Shown here: one piece after another, positions 33,861 to 45,764 of the stretch
Position numbering within the stretch: position 1 is the first letter of the stretch
Layout: the number at the start of each line of letters is the position of its first letter
Assembly (NCBI GenBank): GCA_035079385.1
Contig: JAVHKY010000015.1
Location: forward strand, 1,984,001-2,048,000
Direction: 5' to 3'
Length of the DNA: 64,000 nucleotides
Source of the DNA: Aspidiotus rigidus
Lineage: Eukaryota; Arthropoda; Insecta; Hemiptera; Diaspididae
Notes under the pieces: model-generated
The model's database searches: none
What the model saw: only the letters and a program-made list of their open reading frames with translations
What the model was told of the DNA's origin: nothing
Translations under genes and position numbers: made by a program

Positions 33861-34679
33861 TTTTCAGGAAAATTTAGTTAGCTGTTTGCATAATTCGGGA
33901 CAAACTAGGACAAATGAAATGCGCAAATCAACTTAATGAGATCGTCCAGGAGAATGAAGGCGTTGTCCACCGTATTAAGAACACCGATTCTACTGATTAC
34001 CTATTTCTCCAGTGGTCGGGTGATGGCATCCACTCTTTTCTGTCATGGCTGGGAAGATTCAAGGCTTTTTGAATCACGGAATTCGGATTTGGATTTGTAA
34101 ATCAAATCGATTTTCTCAAGAGTAAGTTTTTTTTTTTTTTTCAATTATTTATTTACATGCACTATTATTTCAATATTTACTTGTTCTCCTGACATCTTAT
34201 TATTATTAACGTGATGGGCCATACCACGCAGTCGAGGTGATAGCGTTCTTTAATCTATATTATTAGGGTCAACACACCCTATTGGAGTGTTAGAAAATTA
34301 TACACTTGAAAAGCTAGGTGTGGCAATGTCGGCAATTGGTGCGCGGTTCAAGTAATACATTTGGGTGGTGATGTAATCGTTGTTGATAGCGGTCGGTTAT
34401 CTTGGGAATTGTATCAGCGACAGTATAAGTGTAGGCAAATTAGAGCCATATTGGTAAAAAAAAAAAATTTTGCTGGAGCAAACGTTTCTTTGCTGAAAAT
34501 GATTCAGGATGTGGTCCTCAACAACATACTAAAAATCCCGCTTTTTCCCCGGGAGCTTCTATTTTTATGGGGGTTCAAACCCCCCAAAAATTAGTTTTTC
34601 GCCTATATCGCATGAAATTGAAATTTTATCAAAAAATGGTTCCTCGTTAAATTTTTTACCAAATAACGTATTCAACTTT
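33861..34679. other. Unassigned spacer
   Basis: No supported gene or repeat, apart from homopolymer tracts at 34127-34141 and 34459-34469. Confidence 0.45.
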
Positions 34680-36233
34680 CAGCCTTGCCGTGAGAGAACG
34701 ATCAATGCCCTACGTTCGATGAGGCACCGGATCCGAGAAAATTCTCGTACTTTCGCGCGAGGAAGGAACGATACTGTGAAGCTCGTCTTTCGTTCTGAGC
34801 TTGTGGTACTTGGGGGCCCCGTGGACAGGCGGATGTGAGAAAATTCTCGTACTTTCGCGCGAGGGAGGGAATGATACTGTAAAGCTCGTCTTTCTTCATT
34901 ATAGCTCGCGGTGAGAGAACGATCAATACCCCGGGTTTGACTGAGGCAGTCGGATGCGAAAAAATTCTCGTAGATTCCCGCGAAGGAAGGAACGATACTG
35001 TGAAGCTGGTCTTTCGTCATGAGCTCGCGGTGAGCTGTAGCTGATCGCTGGTCACGAGCAAGACCAAATTTGCGGTATCTTCCCATTGCCTGAGTCAAGG
35101 AGTTTTTGCTCCTTGGCCCGCTTCGTTTATAGGTGGGGCGTAAGTTCATCTCTCATTGCAAGCACGCAACAGAAGACCAACTTTGCGTTCTTTGACTGGA
35201 ACAACGAGGGTTTTCGCACTTTTTCCCGCTTTGATCATACACAGAGTCCTTGTCGATCTCTCACTGCGAACCTTCAACGGAAGATGAATTTGTAGTCTCC
35301 CTCCAATCCCCAAATGAGGAGAATTTCCGCAACTTCCTCTTTCGGATCTGTCACCCGACGCTAGTCGATCTCTCACTCCGCAAACACTCAACGGAAGACG
35401 AACTTGTCGATATTCCTTCGATCCCCCGAATCAACAATTTTACTGCAGAATGAGAATTTTTGATTTTTCATTTTGAAGATCATCTATAGGGCCATTTCAG
35501 TATTTCTTTTTTTTTGGACTCGGCGCAAAAATTTACTCCAGAATTAAAAACAACATTTGAAGATTACGCAATTATTCATCTTGGAAGAATTTTGATTCTC
35601 TTCGAGCCCATTAACCCATTTTGGTGCTCCGAAGTATTATTTTTCAGCATTTTTTTGGACTCAGCGCGAAATTCCACTTGAAAATCGAGTTAAAATTTGA
35701 AAGTTTGAACAATTTTCCAATTTGGCGAAGTTGTGACCCTTTATGGGCCCATTAACCCGTTTCTGTGTTTTAAACATTTTTTTCGGACTCAGTGCGAAAT
35801 TCCACGTAAAAATCGATTTACAATTCAAAATTTTGAACGATTTTCCACCTTGTGGAAATTTCGACTCTTTTTGGGCCCATCGACCCATTTTGGTACTTCT
35901 TAGGGTTTCGTTACTATTTTTTTCGTTCTTCCCGTCCAAATTCACTTATGGAACAATAATTTAATCATTAAAATTTTCGAAATTCAGTTCAATACTGTAA
36001 ATGAATTAATTTTAGAGCCGTATTTTGGGAACCCTGACGATTTGGTGAATTTTCGGCACATTTTGGTCCATAACTCAGCTCAGAAAAGTCGTAGAAACTT
36101 TGGGTCCGGCTCAAATTAAAGATAAAATTATGATACAAAATTCGTACGTCTAACGTTTTGCGTTTTCGCGCTACTACAGATTTAGCGCAAACTCCCATTT
36201 AACTGGTAACATCTTTCTGCCCCACTCTGTATA
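34680..36233 (-). repeat. TATACAGGGTGG repeat, copy f (reverse)
   Basis: Modules of the GAGAACGATCAATGCC class at 34680-35060 join the same body as copies a and c, ending CCCACTCTGTATA at 36233. It is the longest single-orientation copy here. Confidence 0.75.
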
Positions 36234-36750
36234 TTACGTGTAACGTCACACTTTGATGAAGTCATAGGGCACCTGTGACGTCATAATTTGATGACGTCAT
36301 AGATCAGTTTTTTTTTTTTGAAGTGCCCCTCCTATCATGTATAGTTTAGAGGACAGTGCCTGTGATGTCGCAGTTTAAAGACGTCCTAGGATACCTGGGA
36401 CATCATATTTTGATAGGTCAGCCTTGTGACGTCGCAATCTGATGACGTTATAGATCAGTTTCTTTTTCAAGTAAACCTCCTGTCATAATATATAGTATAG
36501 GGGACGGTGCCTGTGACGTCACAGTTTAATAACGACCTGGTAACATTGTGACATCACAATTTAATGACGTCCTAAGGCACTGTGATGTCATAACTTAATG
36601 ACGTCGTAGGTCAGCCTCGTGACGTAACAATCGGATAACGTCATTGATCAGTTTTTTGGTGCCTTTGACGTCACAGTTTAATAACATCATAGATCAACCT
36701 TTTAACGTCACAATCTGATGACGTCGTAGACCATTCTTTTCTCCAAGTTC
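36234..36750. repeat. Degenerate tandem repeat rich in TGACGTCA palindromes
   Basis: Blocks of about 40 bp repeat the pattern TGTGACGTCACAATTT, GATGACGTCATAG, GATCAG. TGACGTCA is the cyclic-AMP response element consensus. Many are mutated by one base. The array is interrupted by words of the CCCCTCCTATCAT family. Confidence 0.75.
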
Positions 36751-36759
36751 CCCACATGG

Positions 36760-37600
36760 TTTGAGGACGGTGCTTGTAGAATCGAAATTTTAACAGGGAA
36801 CTTGTTTTATGGGGGGATTTTGAGAAATTTGCCGTGCGCCGTCCGCCATCCAGCAAAAAACTTGGAAAAACGACGGCTTCCTTAACGAAGTTAAGCGAGG
36901 AACGCAGGGAACCTGTTTTATGAGTCAAATGGGATTTGGTATTGAAAATTTAAAGAAGCCTAGATCTAGATAAAGCTAGTATAAAGATGGCCTAGACCTA
37001 CTATAAGCCTAGTATAATATAGTTTGAGAGTCTAAATTTTTCTCGAATCTCCAGCTATATATGATAGCTCGAGAGTTGAAATTTTGTTCAAGTCCCCCTC
37101 CTATCATATATAGCTCGAGAGTCGAAATTTCCGAAATTTCTTCATCATATATAGCTCGAGTGTCGAAATTTTTCCATGTCCCCTTCCTATCATACATAGC
37201 TCGAGAGTCGAAATTTTAACAGGGAACCTGTTTTATGGGGAGCTTTTTGAGAAATTTGCCGTGCGCTGTCCGCCGTCCGGTGTCCGGTGTCCGCCGTCCA
37301 GCGATAAACTTGGAAAAATTTCGACTCTCGAGCCCTATATGATAGGAGAGGGACTTGGAAAAATTTCGACTCTCGAGCTACATATAGTAGGAGGGGGACT
37401 TCGAAAAATTTCGACCCTCAAGCTATGTTATACTAGGCTTATAGTAGGTCTAGGCCTTCTTTATACTAGCTTTATCTAGGTCTAGGCTTCCTAATTTTGC
37501 CAAGTTTTTCGCTGGACGGCGGACGGCGGCGCACGGCAAATTTCTCAAAAAGCCCCCCATAAAACAGGTTCCCTGTTAAAATTCTAATCCCTCGACATTC
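36760..37600. repeat. Palindromic cluster of the AACAGGTTCCCT / GTCCCCCTCC repeat
   Basis: CAGGGAACCTGTTTTATG occurs forward at 36914 and 37214 and inverted (CATAAAACAGGTTCCCTG) at about 37558. Units of about 50 bp (CCCCCTCCTATCATATATAG, CTCGAGAGTCGAAATTT) run forward at 37070-37220 and inverted at 37310-37430. A GTCCG-type minirepeat lies at 37265-37300. No coding sequence. Confidence 0.75.
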
Positions 37601-37949
37601 CCTCGAAAAGAATAACTTCACAGAAATTTCCTGAAAATGACCCCCAACAAAATATATCCTGGGTCCATTGCTTCATCCAGCCTAGACAAATTTTTCTATG
37701 CAAGGTAAGAGAACGATCAAGGTCGAACGCAGGTCAAGAATATTCTAGGCCCATGAGCGGACGCCGACGTTTTCTGAAAATGACCGCTCAATAAAAGAAA
37801 TGGCGGGTTCCCCGCTGAAAGAAAATACTTTGTTTGGGTCATTTTTCGATTTTTCGCCCATAAAACGCTAAACTTTAGCTCTCTGATAGATTATGTTGCC
37901 GGGTTGCCGTGAAGCCACTTTTTTGAAGATAATTCTTTGTAGGAAATTT

Positions 37950-38062
37950 TTTTTTTTTTTTTGGGGGGGCGGTTTTTTCATTGGGGCGGTTTTTTTCATT
38001 TTTTTATCTTTTTTTTTGTTTGCTTGTTAAAGTTTTTTTTTTTTTTTTTTGGGGGGGGGGGG
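37950..38062. repeat. Homopolymer T and G tracts
   Basis: Long T runs each followed by G runs (37948-37970 and 38033-38063). Length is likely unreliable in any assembly. Confidence 0.85.
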
Positions 38063-38119
38063 GCGAAATCTTTGTAAGTTCTGGGGGATCACGGCACCCC
38101 TGTGTTAGGTGGTTTCGCC

Positions 38120-38790
38120 AAGTTTGCCAGGTTTAGGCAAATTTGAGGCGTCAGACTGCCTAGGGAGGTGTTGAAGAGTAGATAGAAAGAATGAGCTTAA
38201 ATTTCAATTGGTAGTCTAGATGGTTCTGAATTCTAATGAAAGAAGTGGTGGATTTTGGGAGCGGTAGGAGAGCTATCGTACACAAATTTGTAACCTGTAA
38301 GATAAGTGGTTGTAATATGCTGCACCACCAACATGAGGAGAAGAGAAAGGTAGGTAGTTAGAGAAACTGGGCCGTGAGCGCATGGAAGTTGGTAGTAAGC
38401 GATAATAAGCGAAATAGCTCAGCTTCGCCGCGTAGCCTGCGAGTGAGCTTGAGGCTAGTACGTGGCAATAGATTGTATTGAATCCACCGATTTTAGGGAG
38501 TATTTTTCGGCCGGTATGTAGATTGGGATTCTGTAGTCCAGTTCAGAGTGGATAGGAGAATTGTACAGCTGGAAAAGGAGCTTGCTTGGCTTTCAGTAGT
38601 TTGATGTGGGGAGTCCGGAAGTATATGGAATAGAAGGTAGGGCCAAGGAATCCAAGGGAAAAATTGGAGGCTGATCTGGAAGTTCTGGAGGAGAGAAACG
38701 TGAGTGAATTTTATGGTCAATATAGTTAAGAAGAATGTTTCTAAAAAATTTTCCGGCATAGCCAAATAAATGAAAATCATGTTCCATGTC
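38120..38790 (-). pseudogene. Decayed LINE fragment, end of reverse transcriptase domain
   Basis: Across frames the minus strand reads a LFQLYNSPIHSELDYRIPIY segment and a following VDSIQSIAT segment, matching the usual LLRLYRSLIRSKLDYGxxIY and LDxIQNxxLR pattern of Jockey/I-type LINEs, then a PTAPxIHHF-like end. There are many stops. Confidence 0.5.
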
Positions 38791-38830
38791 TTTTATATTT
38801 TATCAGTCATCTTGAAATATTTCAGTCTAC

Positions 38831-39800
38831 GCTACTACTAGGTCAAGTGTTCGTGAGATATTATTCGTTCACCCCTTTACCTATCTTGGCGTCGTATAAG
38901 TCTTCTATGAGAAATATGAGGTAGCGCGAACTCGCTGTTGTATTGAACGGTATGAGACAATTCAAATCTAGGGGACTTGGCAAAATTTCGACTATTCAGC
39001 CTTTATTTATTTAATTATTTAATTATTTTATTATTTAATTATCTTATTATTTTATTATTTAATTATTTAATATTATTTATTTATTTCTTTATTTATTTCT
39101 TTATTTATTTCTTTATTTATTTCTTTATTTATTTATTTATTTATTTATTTATCTATTTATTTATTTATTTATTTATTCATTTATTTATTTATTATTAATT
39201 CTTCTACTAGGTCAAGTGTTCGTGAGATATTATTCGTTTACCCCTTTACCTATCTTGGGGTCGTATAAGTCTTGTATGAGAAATATTTTGAGGTAATTGT
39301 GGGTGTTCTATATTTTGAGGTATCAACTTTCGTGGGGCGAACGAGCGATCTCGCTGTTGTATTGGAATGGTATGAGAAAATTCAAGTCTTTTTTGAGAAA
39401 TATGAGGTAGCGCGAACTCGCTCCGCTCGTTCGCCCCCTGTCTCGCTGTTGTATTGGAATGGTATGAGACAATTCAAGTCTAGGGGACTTGGAAAAATTT
39501 CGACTATTCAGCCTTTATTTATTTAATTATTTAATTATTTAATTTTATTAATTCTTCTACTAGGTCAAGTGTTCGTGAGATATTATTCGTTTACCCCTTT
39601 ACCTATCTTGGGGTCGTATAAGTCTTGTATGAGAAATATTTTGAGGTAATTGTGGGTGTTCTATATTTTGAGGTATCAACTTTCGTGGGGCGAACGAGCG
39701 ATCTCGCTGTTGTATTGGGATGGTATGAGACAATTCAAGTCTAGGGGACTTGGGAAAAATTTCGACTATCCAGCCATATATGATAGGAAGAGGGACTTGG
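38831..39800. repeat. Tandem repeat, unit about 355 bp, three partial copies
   Basis: CTACTAGGTCAAGTGTTCGT starts at 38834, 39203 and 39558. Each unit continues CCTTTACCTATCTTGG, GTATAAGTCTT, then CTCGCTGTTGTATTGGAAT and ends GGGGACTTGGAAAAATTTCG. Units are separated by TTTA arrays of different lengths. Confidence 0.8.
38998..39200. repeat. TTTA tetranucleotide array
   Basis: Almost pure TTTA/TTAT repeats with a TTTC variant block. Open frames across it are artefacts. Confidence 0.95.
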
Positions 39801-39819
39801 ACAATTTTCTAATTATTAA

Positions 39820-39826
39820 TTATAAT

Positions 39827-39872
<46 letters not shown>

Positions 39873-40055
39873 TTATTTATTTATTTAATTATTTAATTAT
39901 TTAATTATTTAAATATTTAATTATTTATTTATTTAATTATTTATTTATTTAATTATTTATTTAATTATTTAATTATTCAATTATTTAATTATTAATCAAT
40001 TAATTATTTATTTATTTAATTATTAATTAATTAATTAATTATTTATTATTATTAC
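39820..40055. repeat. TTTA/TTAA tetranucleotide array
   Basis: Continuous TTTA and AATTA units. Confidence 0.95.
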
Positions 40056-41559
40056 GCGGGGTGTACTCGCGAATTTCTGAATCACCCACGGGGTAGAGAT
40101 TTCTCTTGACGGGAGGGGGGGAGGGGGGTGTACTCGCAAGTTTCAAAATCGGGATCCGGCGAGAGAAAAGACATGGAACATGTCAAAATTAAATTTACAA
40201 TCCGAGGACTACGAGGAGATCTCATCGAGGGTGAGTTGGCGTTGCGGTTCGTTTGGGTTTGTAGTAGTGAGGGAGACTCTGAAATCATCTGCAAAAAGTC
40301 GTTTGGAGAAAGGGGAGATATCAACTTGTTTATAGAGAGGAACATAATTATCAACCAATCTCTGGAGAAAGCCATCCATTTAAGAGCACAAACTTGATTT
40401 TGGAAATATTTAGAAAATGAAACATATTTTTTGCAATCAATAACAGTGCTAGTGGAGTTGGACATATTTTGAGGCGTAGGATAGGAAAAATTATTCCATT
40501 TACGAGAGGGGTTCTACAATTTTTTAGCTGAGGTGCCAAGAGAATATGTACTATATCAAGCTATAATAAGTGAATTTACTGTTCAGCAAGTTTTACGTAG
40601 CTTTGAAAAATTTGAAACCAGGGGACCTCTCCCTTCCATCCCCCTCCCCCAAAACCATCACCGTCATTCTTATTTCAGAATTTGCGTACGTATGAGGCTC
40701 AATTAATTTTGCCTCCCGGTAAATCCTCCTAAGCTTTTTCCGCTTCTTTAATCCTGGTCAAGCCTCTCATGAAACATAGTTACTGAAAAGTTTTAAAATG
40801 TATCGAAGTTCCAAAAAGTCACAGGACTTTCATATATTGTCTGGTACTAAGTAACTTTCTTGGCACTCCACTGCAAATTTCACTTGCATTGTTCATTCTA
40901 AGACCAACTTGAATGCGGATCTGAAATTTAACATAGAATTTCCAACAGTATTTGTACAAACTTATTCTTGAGATCTTGAAAGGAAAAAGTTTTAGAATCT
41001 AAAGGAAACTAGGTTTATGTGACTGTCTTATTCTTCAGTTGACGAATTCAAAATCAAGTTGTTTACTGTTGCAGATTCATTCTAGAAGACATATTCGAGA
41101 TACCACAAAAGCGCCGGAAATTCATCAAACCTTGCGGAGTATCCTTGACCAGAAAAGAAATTGCTATTGATAATTCTAGAACCTACTTCAAAGAAATTCA
41201 AAACAATAATATTTGTTCTGTCGGGATTGAAGCCATACTAACGACAATTTTGTCTGCATATTGCTAGTTTGGCTCTCTTACAATTTCGACCCTTAAGCCA
41301 AAAGTAGAAAGTTAATTATTTTATAAGTTGTAGCCTATATCAATAATTAGTGTATAATTTTTCTCAGACAAATAAATATCATTATAATTATGATAGAGTT
41401 CTTATTTAGATTGATTTCAGGTTTCTAGACTGTTGTTAAGCTTTCTAGCCCAACATCCCAGAACAATGCAGTACACTATTCTCCATGAACTTTTTTTTCT
41501 TTTTGATGTAGCTTAATAGACATGAAGCATGTTCATTTGGTTGTGCTAGAACAATTTCT
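40056..41559. other. Unassigned spacer
   Basis: No supported gene. Open frames of 60-130 codons at 40082-40540 overlap on both strands, lack a recognisable domain and are not called. Confidence 0.45.
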
Positions 41560-42085
41560 AATATTTACTTTTTGCAAACTGTTTGTTTGCTAGCACTTCT
41601 GTAGGCAACATTTTTTCAACATAGTCTTTGTGAAGAACACGGCTTGGAAGACACATCTTTCTTCTCACTGATATGTTGATTAGGAGAACAGCAATGGCAG
41701 AAATATTGCCTACACAAGTGCAAGAAGGAGATTGCAGACTGTCCAGATAGTGCAGTAGGCATTAACACACCTTAAGGCGATTCTTTGTATTACCACCTCT
41801 TTGCTTTGGTAGGTTACCTTGATGGAGTCAGTCCATATTGTAGCACCATACAAGAGTACTGATAATACAGTGCTCATCATGATCCTTCATCACAATTCCC
41901 TTGGCTCTCCTAGGTTTGTCATCAAGCAGCTTAGGTAGATCATTAGTCTGCCCGCCTTTTCCGCTGCCATCAGAAAAAGGTGTCTGAAGCTCAGCTTTGA
42001 ATCAAACTGGATGCCTGAATACTTCATTTTCTTGAAAAAGGTGGGTGGAGAGAGTACTTCCAAGACTACCACCAGCAAATATATG
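41560..42085 (-). pseudogene. Decayed LINE fragment, R1/Jockey type, end of reverse transcriptase
   Basis: The minus strand reads KYSGIQFDSKLSF, AAEKAGRL and LMTNLGEPRE, then after a frame change VLSVLLYGATIW and QRIALRCVNAY. This is the pattern KYLGVxLDxKLxF, EKA, LMPNxGGPRE, SILLYGAxIW and QRRxALRxxxAY seen after the palm domain of R1-like LINEs. There are several stops. Confidence 0.65.
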
Positions 42086-42842
42086 AAAGGACATAATCTT
42101 TATCATTATACATTTTTGCTGCGTTCAATTTCATTTATTTGGAACAAATAATGGACATTACATTTCATCTCCAGAATTGAAAAGGTATTATGTCAATTTT
42201 CTCATATTCAAAAGCTAATTTTATACATACAAGCTGCTGACACACTCACACAAACATACAACAAAATATGCAGAAACTGTAACTAGCAATTCTCTGCTGG
42301 TATCCTGTTTAGATTCAATCTTTAGCTTTTTGATTCAGTCACGCAACCCATACTTACTTATAATGTCATTCAGTTGCAGACTCTATTACTGTAGGCTGTA
42401 GAAAGCCATATCTTGTTTTTTATATGAAAAGTTATACAATATGTCTTTTCATATATTTGCACAATTTTAAAGAAGTGTGAGTAAGTATTTACTCACACTA
42501 CAAGGCCCAAAAAACACCTAAAGTATTAGGAGAGTATAACAGTCATGCTGGTATTATGTTCAGATTCAATTATTACCCCTTCTGATTCTCTCACGCAACC
42601 CGTGGTGCTTCTAATATTATCTAGTGGTGGACTTTATTATTGTGGGCTGTAAAAAGCCATACCTTGTTGTGGTAAAGTAATACAAGATGACGGGGCATGT
42701 TTGATTATCATACCAGGATGTTGTGTTGATAGTAGCTCCATCTACATATTACAAAATTGGACAGTATTTTGAACAGATTAAGTTTGAATTTGTGTGTTTG
42801 TATTAGTAAATATAAAATGGCGGGGCATAAATGGAATGTGAA

Positions 42843-43083
42843 CATGATACCAGCATGACTGTTATACTCTCCTGATACTTTAGGTATTTTTTGGGTCTTG
42901 TAGTGTGGGTAAATATTTACTCACACTTCTTTAAAATCATGCAAATATATGAAAAGTTATACGATATGTCTTTCCATATATTTGCATGATTTTAAAGAAG
43001 TGTGAGTAAATATTTACCCACACTACAAGGCCCAAAAAACACCTAAAGTATCAGGAGAGTATAACAGTCATGCTGGTATCATG
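42843..43083. repeat. Long hairpin 1, 109-bp arms
   Basis: Arms 42843-42951 and 42975-43083 are near-perfect inverted copies (CATGATACCAGCATGACTGT outer end, CATGCAAATATATG inner end) around a 23-nt spacer containing AGTTATACGATATG. About 98 percent identity by eye. Confidence 0.85.
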
Positions 43084-43362
43084 TTTACCCCTTCTGATTC
43101 TCTCACGCAACCCATGCTGCTTATAATATTATCTAGTAGTGGACTTTATTATTGTGGGCTGTAAAAAGCCATACCTTGTTGTGGTAATTGTAATACAAGA
43201 TGGCGGGACATGTTTGATTATCATACCAGGATGTTGTGTTGATAGTAGCTCCATCTACTTTTATAATATTACAAAATTAGACAGTATTTTGAACAGATTA
43301 GGTTTGAACTTGTGTGTTTGTATTAGTAAATACAAAATGGCGGGTCATAAATGGAATGTGAA

Positions 43363-43603
43363 CGTGATACCAGCATGACTGTTATACTCTCCTAATACTT
43401 TAGGTATTTTTTGGGCCTTGTAGTGTGGGTAAATATTTACTCACACTTCTTTAAAATCATGCAAATATATGAAAAGTTATACGATATGTCTTTCCATATA
43501 TTTGCATGATTTTAAAGAAGTGTGAGTAAATATTTACCCACACTACAAGGCCCAAAAAACACCTAAAGTATTAGGAGAGTATAACAGTCATGCTGGTATC
43601 ATG
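43363..43603. repeat. Long hairpin 2, 109-bp arms
   Basis: Second tandem copy of the 42843-43083 hairpin, with the same spacer. Confidence 0.85.
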
Positions 43604-44125
43604 TTTACCCCTTCTGATTCTCTCACGCAACCCATGCTGCTTGTAATATTATTTAGTAGTGGACTCTATTATTGTAGGCTGTAGAAAGCCATACCTAGTT
43701 GTGGTAAAGTAATACAAGATAGCGGGCATGTTTGATTATCTTACCAGGGTGTTGTATTGATGGTAGCTCCACCTACTTTTATAATAGGTATTACAAAATT
43801 AGACAGTATTTGAATAGACCTATGTTTGAATGTTTATACCGGTGTTAGGGACGTGGAAAAAATTTGAATATTGAGCTGTTATTGACAAGAGGGAACTTGA
43901 GAAAATATAGACGTTTCAGCTTAATCTCCCGAGGTATAGAAGAATAAAGTTTAATCTTTATTGAGAAAAGTTATAAAGAAAGAAGCTCCCATGAAACAGG
44001 TGCCCTCTTTGACTCAATTAACATAGTTAATGAAGGCAATCCCAAGCAGCACTCAGACCTGTACAGCAGACAAATACTTAAACAATACTGACACACTCAC
44101 ACAGGCACATAATAAGCCTAGAATA

Positions 44126-44379
44126 ATTGTGATGCGCTCCGAGAAAAGGGACCATAAGTCGGCAAAAAAAACACCTTTTTTTTTTTTCATAGATTATGTT
44201 CACCTGGTGACGCAAGGAAAAAATACTTTTCAACTAAATTTAATGATGAAAGGTTTGAATTTGCCCCATCCATTTCCATCTCAAGATATAAAAACGATTC
44301 TTTTATTCGGACATACAGATAGCCCCAAAAAAAGTTCGTTTGCCGACTTATGGTCCCTTTTCTCGGAGCGCATCACAAT
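44126..44379. mobile_element. MITE with perfect 41-bp inverted ends and TA duplication
   Basis: The left end 44126-44166 (ATTGTGATGCGCTCCGAGAA onward) is exactly inverted at 44339-44379. The base pair TA flanks both sides (44124-44125 and 44380-44381). A TA target duplication fits the Tc1/mariner group. The interior is non-coding. Confidence 0.85.
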
Positions 44380-44381
44380 TA

Positions 44382-45619
44382 CGTCTACTACTAAACAATA
44401 TTTCAAGCAGTGTGGGTTGCGTGAGTGAACCAGAAGTGGTCTAAACATGATATCAGCATACATCTCCAGCAGATGAAAAACTAATGACTAAAATCAATTA
44501 ACACCGGGAAAGTTATTTACAAAACGTTTATTTCATTGAATCTCAAAATAATCTTAACATAATGACTAAATTTACGCTACAGAGTTTTTTTTTTTCTTAT
44601 TTTCCATTTTTAAATCTATTTCAATTTCCGTTTCAGAAACCTATTAATTAAAATTATCAAATATTAATCTGGTAACATTGTTCACAATTGTTTATTTTTT
44701 CTTCTATAAACCATCGAAGGAATGTTCGATTAAATCGCCTTCTTCGACTACCAGGCCGAAGCCAACTCAGCAAACGTACAGAAATGCTTGAGGGTAGTAG
44801 AAGAAGTGGTAGTAATTAATAAATATATGGTAATAAGCTATTCGTAAATCGTAACAAAGGGAGACAAAAATACAGACAGCGTAATACAAGAGAGAAAAAA
44901 AAAAAAAAATTACGTCGAAAAATCCTAACACAGCTTATTTGCCTTCTTCTCATTTTTATCACAAAACAGTTACGCCGTACATGATATAGTATAGGTATGA
45001 TAATTTCTTACTAAATACAATATCGATCACGAGAAGAAAAAATAAGAAGAATTCACAATTAAATTATACAATCGTATAAAACGAACGTGGAGAAAATAAT
45101 ACAAAAATAAAGACTAACATTAAATAATAGAGAGAGAAATATAAGAGGAAAAACGATAAAGGTAGAACTAAACAAAACGAAAACTATTTTTTTTTTTTTT
45201 AAATGAGAGAAAATTCTTACTCGATAAAATTTCGAATTATTGTAAACTAATTAAAACATCGAAATTTAAATAAAACGACCTAATCATGGGCGTTTGTTTG
45301 GAGTATTTTCACGTTTTTGAACATCAATGTAACCTAAGAATAGCATTATTTTTACCCTGATGAACAAATATTATCTTTGGTTCTCTCTATTTTCTTGGAA
45401 AAGGCACTAGGGTTACAGGTGAATTCTCCCTCTCTCTCTTTTTCTTCAACGATTGTAATTACAATTATTATTACTATTATTAAACATTAATATTATTGTA
45501 ATGATAAATAATTTTCTATTTGTGTGTGTCATCTTTTGGCTCTTTCAAGTACAAAAAATTCGACGATGATCGAGTCATACAATTAACTATGATTTTTTTT
45601 CCTTTTTTTTTTTCCTATA
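44382..45619 (-). other. Region downstream of ACC; 3' UTR end not resolved
   Basis: AT-rich and without another gene. Several AATAAA words exist on the minus strand (for example at 44527-44532), so the ACC transcript end cannot be fixed by eye. Confidence 0.4.
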
Positions 45620-45676
45620 AATCTGAAAAACATTCTTGCTCGTGTAAAATGACGATCAAGAATGTTTTTCAGATTT
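45620..45676 (-). other. 25-bp stem hairpin just beyond the ACC stop codon
   Basis: AAATCTGAAAAACATTCTTG faces CAAGAATGTTTTTCAGATTT exactly; four further pairs follow after one mismatch around a GTAAAATG loop. It starts 89 nt downstream of the ACC stop, so it would lie in the 3' untranslated region. Confidence 0.75.
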
Positions 45677-45764
45677 AAATTAGTTTATAACAAAATTCGA
45701 AACATAATTAATAACTAAGCGACCTCCATCAGCCGCCATGAGAACAGGATGCGAGAACGTCTTC

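Larger units (their letters stand above)
42250..43840. repeat. Tandem repeat, unit about 520 bp, each with a long hairpin
   Basis: Unit landmarks (CAGTCATGCTGGTAT, CTCTCACGCAACCCATG, TAGTGGACTTTATTATTGTG, ACAAGATGGCGGG, CAGGATGTTGTGTTGATAGT) recur at 42541, 43066 and 43586. A first, more diverged partial unit starts at about 42285. Hairpins lie at 42843-43083 and 43363-43603. No conserved open frame runs through the units. Confidence 0.85.

Noticed and set aside
38977..39198. Leu/Ile/Phe/Tyr-rich open frames
   Set aside because: Pure translation of a TTTA microsatellite.
40082..40465. 127-codon minus-strand frame
   Set aside because: Overlaps an 89-codon frame on the other strand and shows no domain or splice context.
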